A DNA stretch of 64,000 nt from Cydia pomonella (Eukaryota > Arthropoda > Insecta > Lepidoptera > Tortricidae). Below the pieces are notes generated by a model. It searched no databases. It saw only the letters and a program-made list of their open reading frames with translations, and was not told where the DNA came from. A program made the position numbers and the translations under genes. This document shows, in pieces, positions 1-12,000 of the stretch. Within the stretch, counting starts at the first letter, position 1; every line of letters starts with the position of its first letter. The stretch spans positions 6,968,501-7,032,500 of the forward strand of contig NC_084708.1 of NCBI RefSeq assembly GCF_033807575.1, given 5' to 3'.

Positions 1-20
1 TCCTGGACGCTGATACCCTG
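1..20 (+). CDS. Glycogenin exon (3' end only): DxD motif
   Basis: The window starts inside this exon. After two bases of a preceding codon it reads Leu-Asp-Ala-Asp-Thr-Leu and stops at a GTAAGA donor at position 21. The Asp-Ala-Asp is the DxD motif that holds manganese and the UDP-sugar phosphates in GT8 enzymes. The exon ends in phase 0 and joins to GTG-GTA-CAG at 7649, giving DADTLVVQN, which is the expected glycogenin sequence. Confidence 0.88.
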
Positions 21-3000
21 GTAAGATGGCACTTTTAGCTGAAACCCATCTCCCTTCAGGCCTAGGCGTGAGGGCTAGGGAGGCATGTCAGAATATATCC
101 ACGCAATCAGCATGCAGTAAACAAATCTTTCCAAGAATTAATAGCTGGTGGCTTTCACAGTAGGTACAAAAAATTGGCTGTCTGGCGAGCAGTGTGTTTC
201 TGAGAACGAAACGAAAACTAAAGACGCTCATAGCTTGCTTATTTTGTGGTAAAATAAATCTTTATCATGTTTCTTTCATGTCATTTTAAGATAGGTATTA
301 TATCAACAAGTAACTACCCTTATCATAATAATCATAATAATCATAATAATTTATTCATAAAACCAATTTATACGTCATTAATAAATAATTTAGTAATAGT
401 ACCTTTAGTAAAAATTTACTAGTATTAAATACATGGTACTTATGATAGTTATTACAATAACATTATAATCAGTATAATTATTGCGCTTTATACGCAATGA
501 ATTCGTCGTAGCTGTAAGAGGATTGCTCGATAAGCCACTGCTTTAAGCTGCCCAAGCTTGGAGCATCAAGTATGTTTTTTGGCAACTTATTGTAGACAGT
601 GGGACCCATGACGTGAGTGAGTTTAGATGACTTGGTCAACTTCCGGCTTATACCCACAATTTTATCTGCGTTCCGCGTTTCGTACAAGCTTAACATTCTA
701 AATGTTTTAAATGACGCCAGATGCACTCTCACATATACGGCCACTTGCAGAATGACTATTGCCGGCAGTGTTAATATGCCTAGCTTAATAAAAAGAGGCT
801 TAGCATGGGTATCGTGGGGAACTCGAGCGATAATCCTCACTGCACGTTTTTGGAGGCGGAACACCCGCTCCCACTCTGCACAGCGACCCCAGAGCTCAGC
901 GCCATACTGCAGCAGTGAGTGCACCGTGGCGAAGTAGCAGGTGCGCGCCGCCTCCGCAGACACCGACCTCGCAACCCGGCTCAGTGCGAAGCACGCGCTC
1001 CCCAATTTCCCACAAAGTCTGTCTACGTGCTGATTCCATGCCAGGCACGTGTCTATCTCAAACCCTAAGAAGGTCGCGCCTCATCGCCTACCCTGACAGT
1101 GAGCGGTCTTGTCGGACGGCCAGCGAGATTGAAAACAAGGTAATGAGTTTTCTTCAGGTTCAAGGATAGCCCGTTCACATCGAACCACTCGGCCAGCTGT
1201 GCAGTAGTTTGGTTCAGTTTCTCCTCAATACTTTCGATGCTCGGTGCAGAGACAATTGCGGCGACGTCGTCAGCATACATCAGAACCTCGGCAGTATCTA
1301 TAGACTCAGGCAGGTCATTTAAGAGCAGTGAAAAAAGCAGGTTGGAGACCGATGACCCCTGTGCTACGCCCATTGAGGCCCCCAGAGGGTCTGACTTCAC
1401 CCTTCCTCCATCACCTACTACTATCTGAAACCTGTTGCGTAGCATACTCTCAAACAGTGACAGCGGCGCGCCGTTTATCCCATAATGGCGCAGCTTTTCT
1501 GTAATCACGCCATGATCTGCTACGTCAAAGGCCTTTGACAGGTCGTAGCACAAGACTGCAACCTGCTGCTTTCTCTCCTTTGCGACCATGATACATTTTA
1601 ACGACTCACGCGTCAAAGATGTCGTTGACTGGCCCTCTCTATATGCAAACTGCTTCTCAGACAGGGCACCCGCCCGTAGCAGCTAAAAAGGTCGAGAGGC
1701 GACTGCTGAGACCCTTCTCTAGAACTTTCGCTATTGCTGGGATTATAGAGACAGGTCTATAGGCATCCATGTCTACCCTTTTCCCTTTACCTTTAAAAAG
1801 TGGCGCAACCTTGCTGATTTTAAGTGGAAAGGGGTATCGACCCTCTTTAATACACATGTTGAACAGTTTCGCCAAGCACGTTGCAAATGACCCTGGGACC
1901 ATCCTCAACAGTAACATGTTGACGCCATACACATCCTTGGATGGCTTAGGCGGGATTCGTGACGTTATTATTTGGTAGACCTCATCTGTGCTGAATGTAC
2001 CAAGTCGCAGAGAGCGGTCCGCGGCGGGGCGCGCAGCGCAAAGCTTGCCCACGGCGCACACGACGTCTGCGCAAGGTGCGCCGCACGCCGCTGCCGCACC
2101 TAGAAACCTTGCATTCATGGCGTTCACCGCGTCTTTTTTTGACAAAAATTTAGTTCCGTCCTTATTCAGTCTCGCGTCGCACATACGTCGGAAATCCCGA
2201 TTTAGGCGGGCAAAAGTCAACTTTCTAAAAGTAGGCTTATCGCAAAACTAATTAGCTCTCGAAAAACACCACACTATCACGGATTAAATCCCACCCCATT
2301 ACTACCCCTATCAGTTTCGCAGGTCATATACGAGGTTCTCGAAACTCGGTCATGACACTCGTTGCACACGCAGTTCATAGCACTCTTATCCGAAGCAAAC
2401 ATTTCTAAGTCATTATTTATTTTTGTGGAGTTTTTTTGTGAGTGAAAGTGATGGATATCAAAAATACAGGTAAGTTTCTTTTATTTTAATCTATTTTGAA
2501 TTATAAATATTTATTTAATGATACATATATAACCCACTAAACATTACCCTTTTCGTAATTAAAATTTTGAGTATTTTTTGTATTCAATAGTGAATATACT
2601 ATACTTCCGAGCTCGTCCGAGTAATATTTTTTATGGCATTCTATAAAACAAGTCTTTATTTATATATCCTGAAAAAATTGGGGAGCACTTTTGAGCACTT
2701 TTTAAAATATCGAGTTTCAAAAAAAAATCACGATATAACAAATTATTACGTTGTTTTTTTCAATACTGTTAAAATGGCTTTTCTGTTGTTATAGGTTCAG
2801 CAAATACCTCGGGTGTAAAAGTTGTGGCTCGAAAATATCTGTTTGATAAGATGAATGAACCAAAATTCCAGTCAATAAAAGAAAAATTTGACTTCTTGGA
2901 AAATTATCTCCTTATATGCTCAAGTGACGCAGACAAAGAAAAACAGGCTATGTGGCATAAATTTTCACATTTTAAATCAGAATTTAAAAAGAAATGGACT

Positions 3001-6000
3001 AAATCACGTCGTATAGTGGAAAAATTTCTGACAACTAATGGATCTTGGTTGGAAAAAACATTTGAAATATAGATTAAAACTCATTGCAGGCGCGGTCGGC
3101 CGTCCAAATCGTTCAGTGAGTCTAGTGAAAGAACAAAACACAGGAAACTGATAACTTGCTCCACTGTAAATAAAGAAGTTATAGATCTAAAGTTAATAAA
3201 GCGGATTCGAATGAAACAGATCGCCTTACTCCGCAACAAGCACTGACTTAGCAGTACGAGAAAGAAAATTCGCGTTAAATCATTTCTGCAAGAAACTATG
3301 CAGCTATTGATTTCTGTTGAGCCACATAGAGCTGCCGCAGCGAGCGCAGAGGAATGCTTCCAAAGCAATAAAGATGATTTTTCTTTAAGATACGATGATG
3401 ATTAATATTGTTTTGTATACACATAAACGTAATAGTATTAGATGAGAACCTATGTGTACTTCTATGACTTTCTGTAATGTGTTACTTGTATACCTAAATA
3501 TATATAGTAGATATTATATTATTTACATATAATGGAAGATAATAAAATATATCAATACCCAACTTAACATTGTATTATTCATAAATATATAAAATATTTA
3601 AGCTAAGAGGAGCCCTGCAATGTGAAAAAAACTGAAATAACTGAAAAATGGCCATAATATAAATAATAACAATATTAATTATATAAAACTACGTTTTCAT
3701 ACTTCAAAATCGTGTTTAAAATGCAAAAATGTAATAAAATATTTTTGGCTGCCTAAATCGTCATTTTCGACCTATGTGCGTCGGTAACGTCGAGTGTCAA
3801 GCTATTATGCTTACCCCGCTCTTTGTTTACTATATTCCACAGAGCCTTCGATTTGTTCTTATGTGCAGAGATTATATTATTATAATAATTAGACTTCTCA
3901 CGCAGTACCAACCTATCGTAATGAATTTTCATGTCAAGTATTAATTCCATGATAATATTGTCATTAGAATACCTATCGCTAATTTTTAAAATGTCAAATA
4001 ATAAAGATTTGTACATTTTTACATCCTGAGTTATCCAGGAACAATCCTGCTTTTTACATGAATTTATTTTTATTTTAGTCGCCCCTTCTTATTTCGAAAC
4101 ATTTACTTGATTAGGTATGTTTTTTTCTTTTTCTCGCTTCCTATCATAGCGGATACATAATTAAATAGATAAGGAATTTTAAGTGCCTAAATTTAGAAAT
4201 GTAGATATCTGTATTCTGCTTGAGTTACACATTTTAATATATAAATACACATGTGTATTATGGTCATAGCGATTAGGATCCAAATTCCATGTCCTTTTTG
4301 AGACTGTGCTTTGAAAAGGGGTTTGGAGGGATACTTATTATATAAATTATATTACTTAACTCCTGTTTTAGAGTAGGTAACGTAACCTACATGCGCTTGT
4401 TTTTTCTCTTACCCCCCGAGCGATGACATATGAAACGGAAAGGCGATACTCATTAACCTCATTATATAAGACTAATTGCGATAAGCTTGAGCATACCGTA
4501 AAAAGTCAGTGCATTTCATCTGCGGAACGCCTTCTCTTAAAACTTCTGTATCACGCACGTATTCAGGATAACGCCATGGCGTTAACAGTAGGTAGGTACA
4601 TTATTTGATAACCATGGGCGCCGGCAGCGGGGTGCAAGGGGGTGCGCTCCCCTGCCGGGAAAGAAAAATACATGACTGCATTGACTGCATCGATTCTTCT
4701 ATACCATTTATTATGCACCTCCCTAAAAGTAATCCTGGCGGCGCCCATGCTGACAACAGTCAATAACATTTACATGAGACATAAAGGGCGCTATTTTTAC
4801 ATGTTGTATTTTATATCAGTGTGTTCCTTATTTTAACATAAAATCATGCGAACTATGGATATCGCATGCATAATTATTTTTTAAATTAAAGGTAAAGGTA
4901 GGTAGGTAATTAGGTAGTATAAATCCTTTTAAGTAAAATTAAAATTGTAAAAAATGCCGATAGTTTATCGATATGACTCTATCGACATGGCCAGCAACGT
5001 CTGGTTATTCATTGTTAATCGTACATAAAAATGTGGCTGTGTGAGAGAGCCGAGAGAGGGTTCGGTTGACAGCTGGCTTAGACTCCATCTGTAGTAATAT
5101 TATATCTATGAGTAGTACAGTTCTATTTGATTCACACGGCATGATTTTATATGTTTTTTATCGAATTGCAATCGAACAAGCTTCTATATAGTAGGTACTC
5201 GAGCATCTTTTGGAGGCATCGCAATCGCACCTATTTTGTTTGTATTTTCGTGGTATTTTCAAAATGATTAACGGATCTTCTAATATAATATAATAATTCA
5301 GCCTATATACGTCCCACTGCTGGGCACAGGCCTCCTCTCATGTGCGAGAGGGCTCGGGCTATAGTCCCCACGCTAGCCCAATGCGGATTGGGGACTTCAC
5401 ATACACCTTTGAATTTCTTCTCAGATGTATGCAGGTTTCCTCACGATGTTTTCCTTCACCGAAAAGCTAGTGGTAAATATCAAATGTTTTTAAGTAAAGA
5501 TTTTTTATTTATGGAATGTATCTAAAAACAAAACCTTCTGTTTTGTCGGCGGCGAAACCGTTGTGGCCATCGATATCAATATGGAAGTATGATGAAGCGT
5601 GAATCCATCACAGACGTCTGCCCACTGTGAGAACTACATGAAAACTGTGGCAATTTGGCGTGAAAACAGTTTTTAAACGAATGAAAATCTACTGTATGAA
5701 GACCCGACTGGTTGTACGTTTAAAATCGAATATGTGGAATAACATGCAAATCATGCAATACGTTGCCGTGTAAACCTGGCCTTCCAATATGCATGAAAAT
5801 CTTGCAGCTTCATCGCAAACCGGTTCTTAATATTACTTGCAAGATTTGACCCGTACAAACATAGTTACATGTCTACATTGCAAATTAAATAAAAGCTTGT
5901 AAAAACATTACTATTTACAAAAATTCTTTGCAAATCCTTTTATCAACTATAAAAGATGTACATATAGGTAGGTAAATACCATTGCAATAATGTTCTATTT

Positions 6001-9000
6001 TTAAAGAAGAAATTTCAAACCTGTGGTCCCTTAAAAAAAACTTGATCAAAAATTATATCTAAATCAATCATTATATCCGTTTGAGTCTTACAACACAGCC
6101 AGACCCATGTCAAGCTCTTATTTGTACACTATCTTGGAATGCGAGGCATGGATTAAATATAAACAGATAGGAAAGGCTATTAAGATAACCACACTACTCT
6201 ATTTTTGTTTTCTTAAAATCACACGAAAGCTGTTAATAAATCTATTTCGACGTGCAATTGTTTAGACGATAAGAAAGTCAATGTTACCGGATGTGGATGT
6301 CAGCGTAACACGAGATGACGGCCCGCATAACCGTGGCCCACATATTTGCTCCCGACTTTTTGGCCCCCCTCCAAACATTTAAACTTTCATTCTGTGATTT
6401 TCATATAGCACATGTGTGACAGAAAGCGTGGAATTACATATACTTGTGTAAGAAAGTCTGTGGGTCAACCGTGTCTGAGAATTTGACCCAATTTTTTTGA
6501 CATAGTTTCTGGAGTATAATTAAGAAATAATAATGAAGGCAAAAACATGACTCCGATACGTGTGCATTATTCAATTTACCGACCGTTTCGGTTCCAATAA
6601 CAAACAATGAGATAGTGTTTCAGTTTCATTGACTTGCTACTTTTTTTATCGTGTGTTATTATGTCATCTAGTTATATCGGCGTTCAGATAAAGGCTTCTT
6701 AAAACAGCTTATATTTTCGCGTTCACGTGCGACATTAGTGTTAGGCGTACGCTAAATATTTATCTTGTTTCAGTCGTACGATGTTCCTTATTACACGCAC
6801 ATGGGATTTAGCTCACGTATCTACTATTCAAGTTGATATACTTTAGGCGTGTCAATTCATGATACAAAATAATATCAACCGGCAACAATGCTTGGAGTGC
6901 TTGGAAAGTTACCAAGATTACTCCACCCTAAAAACTAGTTACTTAAATACAAGTCTACGTTGATTCGTATTTGCATTGCATGTTATTGACTGGCATAATA
7001 ATTAACGGCCACAAAAATAAAATATTTTATCGTAGCGTGTTGGAAACATGCATATGAAAGTAGCAATTCATGAAAGCAGACTCGATGATGCGAACCGGAA
7101 AATGAAAACATTAAATTAAATTATTACAATTAAATTGAAGAGAATATTAAGTTATTTTATACAGCTGTAAAAATGATTATTTCGTTGCCATATCATGACA
7201 GTAAGGTCATCATAGTATAGTCATTTAATGTCTAGTGGGTACTTTATTATTTTAACGCATTCGCAGTTAATTATGAAAATTATAATTTTTACAGTCTCTT
7301 TTACTGTTACTATATCTTATCGGAAGCACATTATTTCAAAGTCATTAGTATACTGACCTATCGAACTGGCCAGCTAAAGCAATCTCATATCTCATCAGGC
7401 GTAAGGCATGCATTGGAATTGTCTCAAGAGTCTGCTTCGAATACTCACGAGGTAAAATAAAAGCTTAGTCAATCAGCATACAACTCGCCTGTAGAACTCA
7501 CTCGGATCCAGCAAACACTTTTAACTGACCAACATCGATGGCCCTTATGTCATTACAATAATGTTTACAAATTATCAGTCAACAGTGTGGACGATGGTAC
7601 AAAAGAAACTGATTGATCAGAAGCTAAACTCGAAATTGTTTGTAATAGGTGGTACAGAACTGCGATGAGCTGTTCGAGCGGGAAGAGCTCTCGGCGGCCC
7701 CCGACGTCGGCTGGCCCGACTGCTTCAACTCTGGCGTTTTCGTCTACACACCCTCCACTGCGACCTTCGACGCGCTCATCAAGTTCGCGCAGGAGCGCGG
7801 CAGTTTTGACGGTAATATACCTAACTTATTGATACAAAGTGCAAAAACTAGGCGTACCCGTTCGTATTCGGCCAATTTTGAGAAGCTTATCATAGGAAAA
7901 AAGACATTTTTTGACCTCTTCAAACACTTGGTCTCCTTGGGGTCATGACTTCAGAAGTTTCTTAAGGTGACGCTTCAGTAAACTATATATTACTTATAGG
8001 AACTGCTAACGTACAACACAATGTAAAATAATAAAATCTGCTTAAATAGGAAACATTACCACTTTGATAATCGTACAACGTAAAGATTACCTTCGGCTAG
8101 AGGAGTGTCACTCATAATCAATGGTCGGACAATATTGCATCTATTATCGGACGCTGTGACGCAGTGCTAGTGTCAATCTTGTTTACACTATCTAGAAATA
8201 TCACTACTAGGCGCATATCATCTGTCGTCACTACGATTGGCAGCTAGACATACATTCGATGAATATTTTCGGATTGTAAATATTTATTTATTGAAATAGA
8301 TCGCAAAATATCAAGCTTTTCTACACATATTAAGATTCTGCTGTATCATTAGACCAATTATATTCGCAGATAAACTATAGTTGGATATCGCCATCGTGTC
8401 ACTAACCTATTAGCGCCACTTACTCGTCTGCCAAATGATAAGTGCTATTTAACGAATGAAATGTGGGGACTATTTGTTATTCAATAAATGCTTGTAATTA
8501 TACTAAGATAGTACCTACACGGAATAACTACAGTCCTTATGTCATCGCAATAAGGTTTTAGAAATGGCTATTTCAGTGTGTCGACGATAAGACGGTTAAC
8601 ATCGGAGGTAATGTTCAAAATTTTCTCTAAGAGAACTTTGGAATGATAGGTAAGCATTTCAGCAATTTTATTAGATAGGTATGTAGTTTTCTTCCTAACT
8701 CTTATCTTATAAATTATATTATCAGGTGGCGACCAAGGGCTGTTGAACTCGTTTTTCTCGGACTGGGCACGAGGCGACATCAACAAGCACCTGCCCTTCC
8801 TCTACAACGTCACGTCAGCTGCTTTCTACTCCTACCTGCCGGCACTCAAACAGTATGAAGCAATTTTGTTGTTATTTGTAAATCACCGCTTGATAAAACT
8901 AATTCGAATTTTTTTTTTGCTTTTTTATGATGTATTTTTTGTGTTGGAGTCGCGGGAGCTGCGAGTGCGTACTCGAGGGTAGGTAAACCTGAAAATCTAA

Positions 9001-12000
9001 GTGGCGAGTGGTCTATACTATATGTTTAAAGTCCAGTAACACCTTTCCACCCGTAGCCCTATGCACCGATACTGCCATCTTAGATCTTAAAATTTTTGAA
9101 CTGGCTCCTCTGTGTTGGTTTCTCCTCCGTGCACGCATCCCCACCAATGTCCGGAATGTACAAGAAAGACAATCACAAAATCAACAAATATAAAAAATAC
9201 TGCAGTTACTTACACCTTAAAACAAAAAAAAATGATTGAAATAAAGTGAAAGTCACGTAACTTCAATACCAATATTTCACAACCACTCCCCACACCTTCC
9301 AGCTATGGTCAAGACCTGAAGATCATCCACTTTATCGGCACGGCGAAGCCGTGGCTGCAGCCCTACGACTTCGAGGCGCGCTCCGTGTCCGCGCCCGACC
9401 ACCTGCAGGGCCTGCTGCAGTTGTGGTGGGACCTGTTCGTGGGCCAGGTGCACCACCAGCTCGACACATCCATGGTGAGTCTGGCAAACATTAAGGATTC
9501 CATGTTTATCGATAGACACCCTCTAAACTAACTCTGCACCATCTAGGTTGTGATTAAGTGGGACAGCGCCACTATAAGCGAGAAGGAAACTATCAATTTG
9601 TCATCAATGCCATCATCGAGGCTGGCTGTTAAATTTAACCTATCGGTCTATTCATCTCCTATCAGTTTTTACCAGCCTTCCCCATTTGATGTTCAGGTAT
9701 AGTAGTGTATTCCACACTTTGTCGTTTGCCAAGTCGGTGCACTGGTGCAGAGTTAGCTTGAATAAACTGTAGTAAACATTTAGGGATTTGTTTTTCAATT
9801 TTGATCTTTATCTGATGATGCATAATGTTTCTTGTTGTGCTCATGTGAGATTAAAATCTAATTGTAGGTTCCGTATTCAATCTTTTGATAACTGTTATAG
9901 CATGGGAAGAGTGCTGAATTATTAGACATTAGATTAGAGCCCAGCCCATTCTGTGCTAGAAAGATCGTCGTCAAGAACAATGTGTTTCAAACTTACCTAC
10001 GTCATTAAATCATATGATTCGGGAAACATGTGGCGAAGAATAAAATCTATACTTTAGTAATGTACCTAGGCAATGCAGATATTTTATTGTATATATGTAC
10101 CTATAACCTTTTGTATGTAGATATAGATATATTATATAGAAACTTGATAGTTAAAAGTTATACGCAACCAATATACAGAAACAAATACAAAACAAAATAT
10201 ACTGGTTCCAGAGAATTTGCGCTCGTGCACTGAATGTTGACAATCTAATATTTGCATTCCTAAGTGTGAAGTCTGAGACCCCTTCTCAAAACCTGTCGCA
10301 TACTTCGTCAAATAGAAAATGTACGTAGTTCATTTTAAAATGTTTCGGTTTTGGTGTGAAAAATCAGTTTTCTGGACTTTGTCAAATTGTTGAATTAGTT
10401 ATTTGCCTACGCAACGCCAAAAAAATCATTGGTTGTATTAGATGTGTTAAGCCTAATAAAGAATCGTGTCCCCGTGTTTGATGTTTTTTGGTAACTGAAT
10501 AAGGGGTATTACTACAATGTTCTGCAGCCAGAGAGCAGCACTAGCACATATTGCAAATCGGTAGAAAAAGCAGCAAATATAAATAATGTAGGCGCGAAAG
10601 GTTATGTATGTATGTATGTTACTTCATTGCACTAACATGTTAACATAAAACAGACAAAACAAACCAGACAAAAAAAAAATGATTTAATTTCGCGCCTTTT
10701 TCTACTGACAAAATTGTTTTCACTATGACACGGTTTGTTTACAAACGTAGCCGTGTGTACATCAGCTGTCAGTAGCTGTCTTAGACTTAACATAAATATC
10801 TTATACAATCAATGCTATTATCTACCATTATGTATACTTATAGTTGTAATACTTCAGTAACATCCTGCATACCCGTGTGTATCTCGATATCGAATGACTG
10901 CAATCAATCCATTCGCGGTCGGCCATAACCGCCAACTCTTGCCATCGACGAGTCCAGTAAACCGATCCAGTTCCACACCAAACCCCGGTCTGAACTGTTC
11001 ACCATGTTTTCCAAGCATTCCAACCAGGACGTTAGTGTTTCAGAGGTGAGAATTATATAGATTGACGCAACACAGAGCCTACCGCGAAAAACGAAAATCG
11101 AAATTTCGTTATCTACCTTGCCATCGCTCTTGGAGATTCGAGCGACAGAGAGGCAGATAAAAAAAATCGATTTTAATTTTTCGCGATAGAGCCTATGGCC
11201 ATATGTATACAACCTTATGCACAAGTTTGAGTTTGACTTTGCATAGTGCTTGTTTGTTGAATAACTAAATACCGCTTGCATCAGCTTCGTGCACTATTCC
11301 TTAGCACCTTTTTTTACTTTTATGCTGTGATAATATTTCCCCAAAATACTAACATTTTTAAGCCTGTTTGCTGCACGGATTGTTGAAGCTATCAATGTTT
11401 GGGATATAGTTGGTGTTGGTATTTTGGTGAAATTCCCGCGTTGACTAGATAGACGTACAGTTATAATAGGTACCTGTCATTATGTTTGCTTTTTATGAGT
11501 TCTGATGACTGTAATTACGAGTATATGATGTGTTCTTTAATATCAACTAATGTTTAAGAACTTTTATTTAAGAAATAATTCGTATGTTTATTTAGTGACG
11601 CGGTCAGTATTGACCTACTAATAATCGCTTGGACAAAGCTCCGTGTGTCGTGTTCGTGAAGCTTAGTTCAAGCGTGTGTGCATGTCTCCCCACTGAGTAT
11701 TGTCACTTCAACCGATAGGTTGAGGACCTTGAGGTAGAGGCCCCCCCGATGCCCCCTCTGGACGCACACCATTACGAGCCCAGCTTGGACCCGCAATCTG
11801 AATTCCGGTGGCATCACCCGGACGTCCAACTCCAAGACGAAGCGGTAGCGGACAAACCTGACCTCACAGACTTCTACGATCCCTGGCAGAATTACAAAGG
11901 AAACATCCCGCCCAATCCAAACCCGGAAGTCTCGGATGATCACAAAGCAGTGAGAGACTACGCGTGGGAATATAAAGCACCGGCACACACCGATGTGTGG

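Larger units (their letters stand above)
21..7648 (+). other. Long glycogenin intron
   Basis: This intron separates the DxD exon from the next catalytic exon. It contains a LINE relic (320-2250), a dead two-exon gene copy (2451-3240), another LINE fragment (3730-4080) and a SINE fragment (5295-5495). Bases 21-319, 4081-5290 and 5500-7648 are AT-rich with short repeats (for example an AGGTAGGTAGG run near 4895), and I see no gene there. Confidence 0.8.
9475..11718 (+). other. Glycogenin intron with possible extra exons
   Basis: This 2.2-kb intron is mostly AT-rich. Two stretches look exon-like and are listed separately (9547-9696 and 11004-11045). Near 10561-10707 a broken inverted repeat carries GTAGAAAAAG and GGCGCGAAA on one side and their complements on the other. 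I see no other gene. Confidence 0.6.

Noticed and set aside
617..1428. Plus-strand ORFs opposite the LINE relic
   Set aside because: The minus strand carries clear reverse-transcriptase motifs, so the plus frames are shadows.
9277..9519. 80-codon minus-strand ORF
   Set aside because: It lies opposite the glycogenin HFIG..KPW exon and has no feature of its own.
10600..10620. Short TATG/GTATGTATG and AGGTAGG runs as possible CRISPR-like or telomeric repeats
   Set aside because: They are short simple-sequence microsatellites without spacers; no CRISPR or telomere array is present.
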